A stretch of DNA of 64,000 nucleotides from DATARH01 sp035550515 (GTDB lineage Bacteria > Pseudomonadota > Alphaproteobacteria > ATCC43930 > CGMCC-115725): contig DASZOZ010000068.1 in assembly GCA_035550515.1 (NCBI GenBank), positions 1 to 64,000 of the forward strand, in the 5' to 3' direction. This document shows positions 24,477-32,485 of the stretch, one piece after another (the stretch's first letter is position 1; each line of letters begins with the position of its first letter). Made by a program: the position numbers and the translations under genes. The notes under the pieces were generated by a model. The model was not told the DNA's origin. It did no database searches and saw only the letters and a list, made by a program, of their open reading frames with translations.

Positions 24477-26099
24477 TCAGCCGGCGTCCTTTGCCTGTTC
24501 GCGCAGCACGAATTTCTGGATTTTGCCGGTCGAGGTCTTGGGCAGTGGGCCGAACACGACGTGGCGCGGCGCCTTGTAATGCGCCATGTGGCTGCGGCAG
24601 AAGGCGATGATGTCGGCGGCGTCGGCCGGCGCGCCCGGTCTCAGGGTGACGAAGGCGCAGGGTGTTTCGCCCCAGCGCTCGTCCGGCTTGGCGACGACCG
24701 CCGCTTCGAGCACCGCGGGATGGCGGTAGAGCACGTCCTCGACCTCGATCGTCGAGATGTTTTCGCCGCCCGAGATGATGATGTCCTTGGAGCGGTCCTT
24801 GATCTCGATATAGCCGTCCGGGTGCTGCACGGCGAGGTCGCCCGAATGGAACCAGCCGCCGGCGAAGGCTTCCTCGCTCGCCTTGGGGTTCTTGAGGTAG
24901 CCCTTCATGACGATGTTGCCGCGCATGAAGACCTCGCCCATCGTCGCGCCGTCCCGCGGCACCGGTGCGAGCGTATCGGGGGCCGCGACCATCAGGCCGT
25001 CGAGCACCGGATAGGTGACGCCCTGCCGGGCCTTGAGCCGCGCCCGCTCCTCGTTGCCGCGGGCGTCCCATTCGTCATGCCAGGCACAGACCGTCGACGG
25101 CCCGTAGGTCTCGGTCAGGCCGTAGACATGGGTGATGCGGAAGCCCTTGGCTTCCATGCCCTCGATGACCGCGGCGGGCGGTGCGGCGCCGGCGGTCATC
25201 ATGTCGACCGGCCGCGGGAGGGCGCGCGCCTCGGCCGCCGCATCGTTGAGCAGCATGTTCATCACCACCGGCGCGCCGCACAGATGGGTGACCCCGTCGC
25301 GCTCGATCGCGTCGTAGATCGCCCCGGCCTCGATGCGGCGCAGACAGACATGCGTGCCGGCCAGCGCCGTCACCGTCCACGGAAAGCACCAGCCGTTGCA
25401 ATGGAACATCGGCAGCGTCCACAGATAGGACGGGTGCTGCGCCATGCCCCAGGTGACGATATTGCCGAGCGCGTTGAGATAGGCGCCGCGGTGATGATAG
25501 ACGACGCCCTTGGGGTTGCCGGTGGTGCCCGAGGTGTAGTTGAGCGCGATCGCCTCCCATTCGTCGTCGGGGGTGAGCCCGGCGAAATCGGGGTCGCCGC
25601 CGGCGAGGAACGCCTCGTAATCCATCGCCCCCAGCCGCGCCCCCGGCCCGGCCGGGTCGACGATGTCGATGACCAGGGGTTTCGGGTCGAGCCGGGCGAG
25701 CGCCTGCTCGATGACCGGGGCGAATTCGCTGTCGGTCAGCAGCACCTTGGCGTCGCCATGCCTGAGGATAAAGGCGATCAGCTCGGCATCGAGCCGGATG
25801 TTGAGCGCGTTCAGCACCGCGCCCGCCATCGGCACGCCAAACGTCGCCTCGAACGCCTCCGGCAGGTTGGGCGCCATGACCGCGACCGTGTCGCCGCGCC
25901 GGACGCCGGCCTTGGCCAGCGCCGATGCCAGGCGCCGGCAGCGCCGCAAGGTCTCGCTCCAGGTGCAGCGGCGATCGCCGTAGATCACCGATGTGCGGTG
26001 GGGATAGACCGCCGCCGAACGCAGCAGAAAGCCGATCGGCGACAGCGGTACGTAATTCGCCGCGTTCTTGTCGAGGCCGATATCGTAAGGGCTGGCCAT
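24477..26099 (-). CDS. Acyl-CoA synthetase (AMP-dependent ligase)
   Basis: 540 aa. YTSGTTGNPKGV is the AMP-binding P-loop, and YGLTETYGPSTVC the A5 motif. GWFHSGDLAVQHPDGYIEIK and DRSKDIIISGGENIS are the hinge motifs, with the catalytic Lys in LPKTSTGKIQKF near the C-terminus. It resembles the DmdB/medium-chain or aromatic acyl-CoA ligase branch. It activates a carboxylic acid to its CoA ester in the cytoplasm. It starts at ATG 26099, 3 bp after the GFA gene stop, and lies 58 bp upstream of the hydrolase/LLM pair, so these may form one catabolic operon. Confidence 0.9.
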   Translation of the reverse strand: MASPYDIGLDKNAANYVPLSPIGFLLRSAAVYPHRTSVIYGDRRCTWSETLRRCRRLASALAKAGVRRGDTVAVMAPNLPEAFEATFGVPMAGAVLNALNIRLDAELIAFILRHGDAKVLLTDSEFAPVIEQALARLDPKPLVIDIVDPAGPGARLGAMDYEAFLAGGDPDFAGLTPDDEWEAIALNYTSGTTGNPKGVVYHHRGAYLNALGNIVTWGMAQHPSYLWTLPMFHCNGWCFPWTVTALAGTHVCLRRIEAGAIYDAIERDGVTHLCGAPVVMNMLLNDAAAEARALPRPVDMMTAGAAPPAAVIEGMEAKGFRITHVYGLTETYGPSTVCAWHDEWDARGNEERARLKARQGVTYPVLDGLMVAAPDTLAPVPRDGATMGEVFMRGNIVMKGYLKNPKASEEAFAGGWFHSGDLAVQHPDGYIEIKDRSKDIIISGGENISTIEVEDVLYRHPAVLEAAVVAKPDERWGETPCAFVTLRPGAPADAADIIAFCRSHMAHYKAPRHVVFGPLPKTSTGKIQKFVLREQAKDAG

Positions 26100-26101
26100 C
26101 G

Positions 26102-26524
26102 TCAGCTCGCGGGCGGGGGAGAGGGGAAGCCCTTTTCGAAGTGCTCCTTGGCCGTCGTGATGTCGATCCAGGGATGCATATCCTCTTCGAACAGGCCGTA
26201 GAGCGGTGCCGGAAAGGCCGGGTCGGCGAACGAGCCGACCGTGATGCCGTACCACCCCGGCGCGCGGTCGCCTTCCCAGAACACGTTGCTGCCGCAGTTC
26301 GGGCAGAAGTGGAACCTGATTTCAAAGCCGCTATCGGCTTGCCGGGCGTAAATCTTGTGCTCGCCTTCGATGCGCACCTGCTCCCGCGCCCAGCGGCTGC
26401 CGTTATGAATGACCGAGCCGGTGCGCCGTTGACACGCCTTGCAATGGCAGACGTAGACACGATCGGGTTCGCCGCTGGCGATGGCCTTCAACTGCCCGCA
26501 ATGGCACTCCGCAACCCGCTCCAT
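26102..26524 (-). CDS. GFA family (glutathione-dependent formaldehyde-activating-like) zinc protein
   Basis: 140 aa. Cys7/Cys9 (CHCG), Cys26/28/31 (CHCKAC) and Cys74/77 (CPNCG) are the zinc ligands of the GFA fold; the family includes S-hydroxymethylglutathione synthase and CENP-V. Its exact substrate is unknown. It stands first in the run GFA-acyl-CoA synthetase-hydrolase-LLM on the minus strand. Confidence 0.87.
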   Translation of the reverse strand: MERVAECHCGQLKAIASGEPDRVYVCHCKACQRRTGSVIHNGSRWAREQVRIEGEHKIYARQADSGFEIRFHFCPNCGSNVFWEGDRAPGWYGITVGSFADPAFPAPLYGLFEEDMHPWIDITTAKEHFEKGFPSPPPAS

Positions 26525-26631
26525 GCCGCCCTCCCTAAGGTTCGTGCGGGGTATTGTCCTCCCGGCCGGGCGGGGTGTCGAGCCCGCTCCCCAGCCCTCT
26601 TGGCTCTGGCCATGCGGAACGCCTGTGCTTA

Positions 26632-26652
26632 TATAAATGAACGAAGTTTATA
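26632..26652. promoter_or_regulatory. AT-rich inverted repeat upstream of second vapB
   Basis: TATAAA (26632-26637) and TTTATA (26647-26652) form an inverted repeat 15 bp before the antitoxin ATG, within an AT-rich patch. It resembles in placement the palindrome at 10286 and could be the operator and promoter of this TA pair. Confidence 0.5.
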
Positions 26653-26667
26653 GAAAGGCGAGGTTTG

Positions 26668-26925
26668 ATGGCGCTCAGCCTGAAAGACCCGGAAACCGAC
26701 CGGCTGGCCCGCGAAGTGTCCAAGCTCACCGGCGAGAGCCTGACCGAAGCGGTGCGCGTCGCGCTGCAGCAGCGTCTGCAGCGCGAACGGCTGCGCCGCG
26801 GCATGCCCAAGACGGACCTCGCCGAACAGCTCGATGCGCTCGCCGAGGAATTTTCCCGACTGCCGGTGCTTGACCCGCGAACGCCTGACGAGATCGTCGG
26901 GTATGACGAAAACGGCATGTGGTGA
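26668..26925 (+). CDS. vapB: VapB-like antitoxin (PSK operon/Phd-type)
   Basis: 85 aa. ALSLKDPETDRLAREVSKLT and GESLTEAVRVALQQRLQRER match the short antitoxins of rv0623/PSK type, which pair with PIN toxins; the C-terminus (LPVLDPRTPDEIVGYDENGM) is the toxin-binding tail. The stop overlaps the toxin ATG (TGATG). GGCGAGG precedes the start. The antitoxin is intact while its toxin gene is interrupted. Confidence 0.85.
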   Translation: MALSLKDPETDRLAREVSKLTGESLTEAVRVALQQRLQRERLRRGMPKTDLAEQLDALAEEFSRLPVLDPRTPDEIVGYDENGMW

Positions 26926-27320
26926 TGGTGATCGATACTTCCGCGATCGTGGCGATACTGAGGAACGAACCGAAGAGATACGATTTCGACAAGCTTATTC
27001 AGGATGATCCTGTTCGGCTGGTATCCGCGGTGACGCGTGTCGAGGCGGCATTCGTCATCGAGGGCCGCTGGGGTCATGCCGCTCGGTCCGGTCTCGATCG
27101 CTTCTTTCGGTTGGCGGAACTCGAGATCGTCTCGGTGACGCCGGACCAGGCGGAACTCGCGGTCGATGCCTTCCGCCGTTACGGCAAGGGCCGGCATCCG
27201 GCCGGCCTCAACATCGGCGATTGCTTTCCGTACGCGCTGGCAAAGTCGACCGGCTAGCCGTTGCTGTTCAAGGGCGACGACTTCGTGCGCACCGACATCG
27301 CGCCGGCATATTGCGGTTAG
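26925..27320 (+). pseudogene. vapC: VapC PIN toxin interrupted by in-frame TAG
   Basis: The frame from ATG 26925 gives MVIDTSAIVAILRNE with Asp4, then Glu40 (RVEAAFVIEG) and Asp99 (LNIGDCFPYALAKSTG). TAG at 27255-27257 stops it at residue 110. The same frame then continues as PLLFKGDDFVRTDIA to a second stop at 27320, exactly the normal C-terminus of this family, where Glu is expected in place of the TAG. The lost strand carries the GDD acidic residues of the PIN site, so the 110-aa product is probably weak or inactive. The restored stop overlaps the convergent leuB stop by 3 bp. Confidence 0.85.
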
Positions 27321-28432
27321 ACCGCCATCGCCAGCTGGTCGAGCACCGCGTCGCCCATCGAGCGGGTCGAGACGCGGGTCTGGCCGGCGCGGGCGATGTC
27401 GCCGGTGCGGATGCCGGCGGCCAGCGTCTGGCGCACCGCGCTCTCGACCAAATCGGCCTCGTCGCCGAGGTCGAACGAATAGCGCAGCATCATCGCAAAG
27501 GAGAGGATGCAGGCGAGCGGGTTGGCGACGCCCTGCCCGGCGATGTCGGGGGCGCTGCCGTGCACCGGCTCGTACAGCGCCTTGCGCCGGCCCGTTGCAT
27601 CGGGAGCGCCGAGCGAGGCCGAAGGGAGCATACCGAGCGAGCCGGTCAGCATCGCGGCGCAATCCGACAGTAGATCGCCAAACAGGTTGCTGGTGACGAT
27701 CACGTCGAACTGCTTCGGTGCGCGCACCAGCTGCATCGCGCAATTGTCGGCATACATAAAGCCGAGCTCGACATCGGGGTAGTCCGGCCGCACCCGGTTG
27801 GCCACCTCGCGCCACAGCACGCCCGATTCCATGACGTTGGCCTTGTCGACCTCGCACAGCCGCTTCTGGCGTTTTTGCGCGAGCTCGAAGGCGGCGCGCA
27901 CGACACGCTCGATTTCGGCCTCGGTATAGACCTCGGTGTTGATGCCGCGCCGGGTGCCGTCGGGCAGCGTCTCGATCCCCCGCGGGTCGCCGAAATAGAT
28001 GCCGCCGGTCAGCTCGCGGACGATCAAGAGGTCGAGCCCGGCGACCAACTCGCGTTTCAGGCTCGAGGCATCGGCCAGCGCTTCGAAGACCTGGGCCGGA
28101 CGCAGATTGGCGAACAGGTCCATTTCCTTGCGCAGCCGCAGCAGGCCGCGTTCGGGTTGCAGCTCGAACGGCAGGGTCTCCCATTTCGGCCCGCCCACCG
28201 AGCCGAACAGCACCGCGTCGGCGGCTTGCGCCTTGGCCAGGGTCGCGTCAGTCAGCGGCACCCCGTCGGCGTCATAGGCGCTGCCGCCGACCAGGCCTTC
28301 GCTCACGTCAAAGCTGGCGATGCGCTTTTTGTCGAAAAATTCCATCACGCGCATCACCTCGCGCATGATCTCGGGCCCGATGCCGTCCCCCGGCAAAACC
28401 AGAACGCTGCGATTGGAATGCGACTGAGCCAT
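27317..28432 (-). CDS. leuB: 3-isopropylmalate dehydrogenase
   Basis: 371 aa. It oxidises and decarboxylates 3-isopropylmalate to 2-oxoisocaproate in leucine synthesis. LPGDGIGPEIMREV is the N-terminal motif, RELTGGIYFG and the CEVDKANVMESG/VTSNLFGDLLSD metal and substrate sites follow, then EPVHGSAPDIAGQGVANP for NAD binding. It lies downstream of leuD with a 105-bp gap that holds a terminator-like hairpin. Confidence 0.97.
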   Translation of the reverse strand: MAQSHSNRSVLVLPGDGIGPEIMREVMRVMEFFDKKRIASFDVSEGLVGGSAYDADGVPLTDATLAKAQAADAVLFGSVGGPKWETLPFELQPERGLLRLRKEMDLFANLRPAQVFEALADASSLKRELVAGLDLLIVRELTGGIYFGDPRGIETLPDGTRRGINTEVYTEAEIERVVRAAFELAQKRQKRLCEVDKANVMESGVLWREVANRVRPDYPDVELGFMYADNCAMQLVRAPKQFDVIVTSNLFGDLLSDCAAMLTGSLGMLPSASLGAPDATGRRKALYEPVHGSAPDIAGQGVANPLACILSFAMMLRYSFDLGDEADLVESAVRQTLAAGIRTGDIARAGQTRVSTRSMGDAVLDQLAMAV

Positions 28433-28478
28433 CAGAAATCGAGTCTCCAGAACCTTAGACGCGAGGGTGATCCGGCCA

Positions 28479-28507
28479 TCAAAAAGGCCCCCGGGTCAAG
28501 CCCGGGG
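28479..28507 (-). terminator. Repeat-derived hairpin with T-run between leuD and leuB
   Basis: Read on the minus strand: CCCCGGG-CTTGA-CCCGGGG, then GCC and TTTTT. The stem is a copy of dispersed palindrome family 2, and the T5 tract follows at once, the shape of an intrinsic terminator. It would cut or reduce read-through from leuD into leuB. Confidence 0.6.
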
Positions 28508-28537
28508 ACCGGTGCGTAAGACTGCGGAAAAGGAGGG

Positions 28538-29167
28538 TTAAGCCTCTTTCTGCGTCAGCCCGAACTGCCAGGGGCGCTCCAGGCGGGCTTTCTGCTCGTA
28601 GGCCGCGATGTCGGTGTTCTTGGCTTCGGTGAGGCCGATATCGTCGAGGCCGTTGAGCAGGCAGTGCTTGCGGAACGCGTCGAGCTCGAAATGCACCTTT
28701 TCGCCGTCCGGCCGCGAGATGGTCTGGCTTTCGAGGTCGATCGTCATCACCGCATTGGCGCCCTTCTTGGCGTCTTCCATCAGCTCGTCGCAGACTTCCT
28801 TGGGCACGGCGATCGGCAAAATGCCGTTCTTGAAGCAGTTGTTGTAAAAGATGTCGGCAAAGCTCGGCGCGATCACGCAGCGGATGCCGAAATCGAGAAG
28901 CGCCCAGGGCGCATGCTCGCGGCTCGACCCGCAGCCGAAATTATCCGCCCCGATGAGGATTTTCGCGTTCCGGTAGGGCGCCTGGTTGAGCACGAAATCC
29001 GGGTTCTCCGACCCGTCCGGGCGGAAGCGGATTTCCTGGAACAGCCATTGCGACAGCCCGGTGCGCTTGATCGTCTTGAGGTAGATCGCCGGAAAGATCT
29101 TGTCGGTGTCGAGATTGACGATCGGCAGCGGCGCCGCGACGCCGGTCAAGGTGGTGAATTTGTCCAT
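28538..29167 (-). CDS. leuD: 3-isopropylmalate dehydratase small subunit
   Basis: 209 aa. It forms, with LeuC, the isomerase that turns 2- into 3-isopropylmalate. LPIVNLDTDKIFPAIYL opens the protein, and the swivelling-domain motif ADNFGCGSSREHAPWAL is intact. Size is normal. It is separated from leuC by about 720 bp holding a small gene and a broken gene, whereas the two subunits are often adjacent. Confidence 0.97.
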   Translation of the reverse strand: MDKFTTLTGVAAPLPIVNLDTDKIFPAIYLKTIKRTGLSQWLFQEIRFRPDGSENPDFVLNQAPYRNAKILIGADNFGCGSSREHAPWALLDFGIRCVIAPSFADIFYNNCFKNGILPIAVPKEVCDELMEDAKKGANAVMTIDLESQTISRPDGEKVHFELDAFRKHCLLNGLDDIGLTEAKNTDIAAYEQKARLERPWQFGLTQKEA

Positions 29168-29182
29168 GACATTCCCTTCCGA

Positions 29183-29629
29183 TTACTCAATTGCGATCGC
29201 GGACTCTCTCGCACCAGCCATAACGCTCTCGACAGCGGTCGCGAGGGCACGACCCACCGCCCTTTCCAAGCCGTACACATAGGAGCTGTCTATAATGGCT
29301 CGTACAAGTTCGGCTTCGTCGGCGGTGGACCAGCGATGCCGCGGGTTCACGCAGCTTGTAAGCTGATGGAGCGCTTCGTTGATCTGACAAGCACGATCCA
29401 GCTTCGTTTGCGACACTGGACGATCGAAGAGCAGGGCGCGCATCTCAACCGTAAGGTCGTGAGCCAAGACAGACAGAAAGGCCATTCTGTCGCGTTCGCC
29501 CAGGCGTTCGAAATCGGCGAGGACTTGCTCGACGTCTAGCGGTTCAGGCGTGACGATGCGGCCATCCTCATACTGGACGCTCGCACCGCGCAGCGGTTTT
29601 TTGGAGATCGGTCCTTGTGTCCTACTCAT
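29183..29629 (-). CDS. Hypothetical protein inserted between leuC and leuD
   Basis: 148 aa, starting MSRTQGPISKKPLRGASVQY. It is mostly helical, with acidic and basic stretches (LDVEQVLADFERLGERDRMA, HRWSTADEAELVRAIIDSSY). I recognise no domain. Codon use is less GC-biased than in the leu genes. Its ATG overlaps the end of the upstream broken frame (GATGAGTAG), so the two were once a coupled pair, perhaps a toxin-antitoxin or similar two-gene accessory unit. Confidence 0.65.
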   Translation of the reverse strand: MSRTQGPISKKPLRGASVQYEDGRIVTPEPLDVEQVLADFERLGERDRMAFLSVLAHDLTVEMRALLFDRPVSQTKLDRACQINEALHQLTSCVNPRHRWSTADEAELVRAIIDSSYVYGLERAVGRALATAVESVMAGARESAIAIE

Positions 29630-29888
29630 CTTGATACACCGGTAGCCGAGGAAGGCTGTCTACGGGATAGCCGCGTTCCTACAAAACCTTGACTCTCGTA
29701 TTGCCTTGAAAAATGCGTCCGTCCGGCATGACCCGCAACGGCTCGTCCTGGCCGCGTTGCAGCGAAGCGACAATTTCAATGGTCGTCCTATTTCGGTGGT
29801 AAGCGAGACTTCTTCGAGCTTTCGGGTCGCGTTCATAGGTCGGGTCGTCGTGGATGCGCCGCAGCGGCGGCAGCCGCCGGGCGCGCAC
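29622..29888 (-). pseudogene. Small ORF broken by in-frame TAG, partner of the 148-aa gene
   Basis: From GTG 29888 the frame reads ... RIHDDPTYERDPKARRSLAY ... LRVMPDGRIFQGNTRVKVL, then TAG at 29681-29679. The same frame goes on as ERGYPVDSLPRLPVYQDE to a stop at 29622. The motif VMPDGRIxQGNTRVKVLxERGYPV recalls a small conserved protein in which the x before ERGY is a sense residue, so the TAG is a nonsense change. The first dozen residues are Arg/Leu-rich and may not be the original start. It begins 7 bp after the leuC stop. Confidence 0.7.
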
Positions 29889-29894
29889 GAATTT

Positions 29895-31310
29895 TCACCC
29901 CAGTTGCCGCACGTCGGTGAGGCGGCCGGTGACGGCGGCGGCGGCGGCCATGGCGGGGCCCATCAAATGCGACTTGGCGTTCTTGCCCTGGCGGCCCTCG
30001 AAATTGCGGTTCGAGGTGGTCGCCACGCGCTCCGCGTGCATCGCCTTGTCGTTGTTCATCGACATGCACATCGAGCAGCCCGCGTCGCGCCACTCGAACC
30101 CGGCTTCGAGGAAGATGCGGTCGAGCCCCTCTTCCTCGGCCTGGTGCTTGACGTGGCCCGAGCCGGGCACCACCAGCGCGACGACCCCGTCGGCGACCTT
30201 GCGGCCCTTGGCGATCGCGGCGGCGGCGCGCAGGTCCTCGATCCGGCTGTTGGTGCAGGAGCCGATAAAGACGCGCTGCACCGGCACCTCTTCGAGCCGC
30301 GTGTTCGGGCTCAGCTGCATGTATTGCAGCGCCCGCTCGACGGCGGCGCGGCGCAGCGGGTCGTCGATCTGCGCCGGGTCGGGGACGCGGCCGGTCACCG
30401 GCGCGGCCATCTCCGGGTTGGTGCCCCAGGTGACGTGCGGCGCGATGTCGGCGGCGTCGAGATGCGCCTCCTTGTCGTAGGTCGAGCCGGGATCGCTGGG
30501 CAGCGTCTTCCAGTAGGACAGCGACTGCTCCCAGGCGGCGCCCTTCGGCGCATAAGGCCGGCCCATCATATAGGCGAAGGTCTTCTCGTCCGGCGCGACC
30601 AGCCCGGCCCGGGCGCCCGCCTCGATCGACATGTTGCACACCGTCATGCGGCCTTCCATCGACATGTCGCGGAAGGTGCTGCCGGCATATTCGAAGACAT
30701 GGCCGGTGCCGCCGGCGGTGCCGATCTTGGCGATGATCGCGAGGATCACGTCCTTTGGGCTGACCCCGGCGCCGAGCGTGCCGTTGACCTCGATCAGCAT
30801 GTTCTTGGCCGGCGCCTGGATCAGGGTCTGGGTGGCGAGCACATGCTCGACCTCCGAGGTGCCGATGCCGAAGGCGAGCGCGCCCATCGCGCCGTGCGTC
30901 GCGGTGTGGCTGTCGCCGCAGACGATGGTCATCCCCGGCTGCGACAGGCCCTGCTCGGGGCCGATCACATGCACGATGCCCTGGTCGAGGCTGGTGATCG
31001 GGAAATACGGGACGCCGAATTCCTTGACGTTGCGCTCCAGCACCTGGACCTGGAGCAGCGAGTCGGGCTCGTCGATGCCGGCGACACCCGCGGCCCGGTT
31101 GGTGGTCGGGATATTGTGGTCGGCGACCGCGATCGTCTTGTCGGGGCGGCGCACGCCGCGGCCGGCGAGCTTCAGCCCCTCGAAGGCCTGCGGCGTCGTC
31201 ACCTCGTGGATCAGGTGCAGGTCGATATAGATCAGGTAGGTGCCTTCGCCTTGCGGGGCGATGACATGCGCGTCCCAGATCTTGTCGAACAGGGTGCGGG
31301 ATTTAGGCAT
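29895..31310 (-). CDS. leuC: 3-isopropylmalate dehydratase large subunit
   Basis: 471 aa aconitase-family enzyme with a [4Fe-4S] cluster. The cluster ligands are Cys in VIGPEQG..TIVCGDSHTATHGA, FIGSCTNSRIEDL and DAGCSMCMSMNND. Catalytic and substrate motifs (NRNFEGRQG) are intact. It pairs with LeuD. It starts 19 bp after the rplS stop, so it may be read from the ribosomal operon as well as from its own promoter. Confidence 0.97.
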   Translation of the reverse strand: MPKSRTLFDKIWDAHVIAPQGEGTYLIYIDLHLIHEVTTPQAFEGLKLAGRGVRRPDKTIAVADHNIPTTNRAAGVAGIDEPDSLLQVQVLERNVKEFGVPYFPITSLDQGIVHVIGPEQGLSQPGMTIVCGDSHTATHGAMGALAFGIGTSEVEHVLATQTLIQAPAKNMLIEVNGTLGAGVSPKDVILAIIAKIGTAGGTGHVFEYAGSTFRDMSMEGRMTVCNMSIEAGARAGLVAPDEKTFAYMMGRPYAPKGAAWEQSLSYWKTLPSDPGSTYDKEAHLDAADIAPHVTWGTNPEMAAPVTGRVPDPAQIDDPLRRAAVERALQYMQLSPNTRLEEVPVQRVFIGSCTNSRIEDLRAAAAIAKGRKVADGVVALVVPGSGHVKHQAEEEGLDRIFLEAGFEWRDAGCSMCMSMNNDKAMHAERVATTSNRNFEGRQGKNAKSHLMGPAMAAAAAVTGRLTDVRQLG

Positions 31311-31328
31311 CGGCGTACTCCCAGAAAA

Positions 31329-31763
31329 TCAGTTGTTCCCCTCGGCGGCGGCCGTAGCGGCGGCGGCCGCCGCCGCAGCCGCCTCGGCCTCGCGGCGCAA
31401 CTGGTCGCGCGAGCGCTCGGCGATGCGCGCCGCCTTGCCGGTACGGCCGCGCAGGTAATAGAGCTTGGCGCGCCGGACGGCGCCGCGGCGCACCACCTCG
31501 ATCGCGGTGATGCGCGGCGAATAGAGCGGGAAAATGCGCTCGACGCCTTCCCCGTAGGAGATCTTGCGCAGCGTGAAGTTCGAGTTGAGCCCGGCGTTCT
31601 TGCGGGCGATGCAGACGCCCTCGAACGCCTGGATGCGCTCGCGCTCGCCTTCGACGACTTTCACGCTCACCCGCACCGTATCGCCGGGGTCGAAGCGCGG
31701 CACGCCGCGCGCCGTCACAAGCTTTTGCCGCTGTTCTTCTTCGAGGGTCTGCAACAGGTTCAT
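31329..31763 (-). CDS. rplS: 50S ribosomal protein L19
   Basis: 144 aa. GDTVRVSVKVVEGERERIQA, FEGVCIARKNAGLNSNFTLR and IFPLYSPRITAIEVVRRGAV are the L19 core. The usual length is ~115-125; here a C-terminal tail with a ten-Ala stretch (REAEAAAAAAAAATAAAEGN), encoded by GCC/GCG triplets, extends it. The ATG overlaps the trmD stop by 4 bp. Confidence 0.97.
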   Translation of the reverse strand: MNLLQTLEEEQRQKLVTARGVPRFDPGDTVRVSVKVVEGERERIQAFEGVCIARKNAGLNSNFTLRKISYGEGVERIFPLYSPRITAIEVVRRGAVRRAKLYYLRGRTGKAARIAERSRDQLRREAEAAAAAAAAATAAAEGNN

Positions 31764-32485
31764 CGTCCCATCTCCCGCCCGCTGCCGGCCTTTTCCGGCT
31801 TCGCGGCGCAATATCGTTCCCACAAATCGGGGCGGCGCTCTCGGGTGAGCCGCTCCGCCTGAGCCCGGCGCCAGGCGCGGACCCGTCCGTGATCGCCCGA
31901 CACCAGCGTGTCGGGAACCGGGCGGCCGTGCCACAGGGACGGCCGGGTATAATGCGGGTATTCGAGCAGCCCCTCGCCAAAGCTCTCCTCGGCCAGCGTT
32001 TCCGCCGCGCCGACGACACCGGGCAGCAACCGCACACAGGCGTCGATCAGCGCGATCGCCGCCGGCTCGCCCCCGGAGAGCACGAAATCGCCGAGGCTGA
32101 TCTCTTCCACCCGATGTTCTTCGAGCACCCGCTCGTCGACGCCTTCGAACCGGCTGCAAATCAGCCGCAAGCCGGGGCCGGCCACCAGTTCGCGCACCCG
32201 CGCCTGGGTGAGCGGCACGCCGCGCGGCGACAGGTTGATCAACGGCCCGACGCCGCCGGCGCCGGCAATCGCCCGGTCGAGCACGTCGGGGCGCAGCACC
32301 ATGCCCGGTCCCCCGCCGAACGGCGCGTCGTCGACCGAGCGGTGCCGGTCGGTCGCGAAATCGCGGATATCGACCGTGTCGAGGGACCAGATGCCGTTGC
32401 GCAGCGCCTTGCCGGCGAGCGAATGGGCGAGGGGTCCGGGCAGCATCTCCGGGAAGATCGTCAGCACGGTGGCGCGCCAGGTCAC
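31760..32485 (-). CDS. trmD: tRNA (guanine37-N1)-methyltransferase
   Basis: 241 aa SPOUT enzyme that methylates G37 of tRNAs with a CCN/CUN/CGG anticodon, preventing frameshifts. FPEMLPGPLAHSLAGKAL, DDAPFGGGPGMVL, LICSRFEGVDERV, and the knot IGDFVLSGGE-like ISLGDFVLSGGEPAA are present, as is YPHYTRPSLWHGRPVPDTL. Coupled by 4-bp overlaps to rimM and rplS. Confidence 0.97.
   Translation of the reverse strand: MTWRATVLTIFPEMLPGPLAHSLAGKALRNGIWSLDTVDIRDFATDRHRSVDDAPFGGGPGMVLRPDVLDRAIAGAGGVGPLINLSPRGVPLTQARVRELVAGPGLRLICSRFEGVDERVLEEHRVEEISLGDFVLSGGEPAAIALIDACVRLLPGVVGAAETLAEESFGEGLLEYPHYTRPSLWHGRPVPDTLVSGDHGRVRAWRRAQAERLTRERRPDLWERYCAAKPEKAGSGREMGR

Noticed and set aside
26925..29888. General reassignment of TAG to a sense codon
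   Set aside because: Intact genes in the window, such as the Rieske oxygenase, yejF, the LLM at 22.5 kb and ftsY, end at TAG in the expected place, so TAG is a true stop here; the two internal TAGs are better explained as nonsense mutations.
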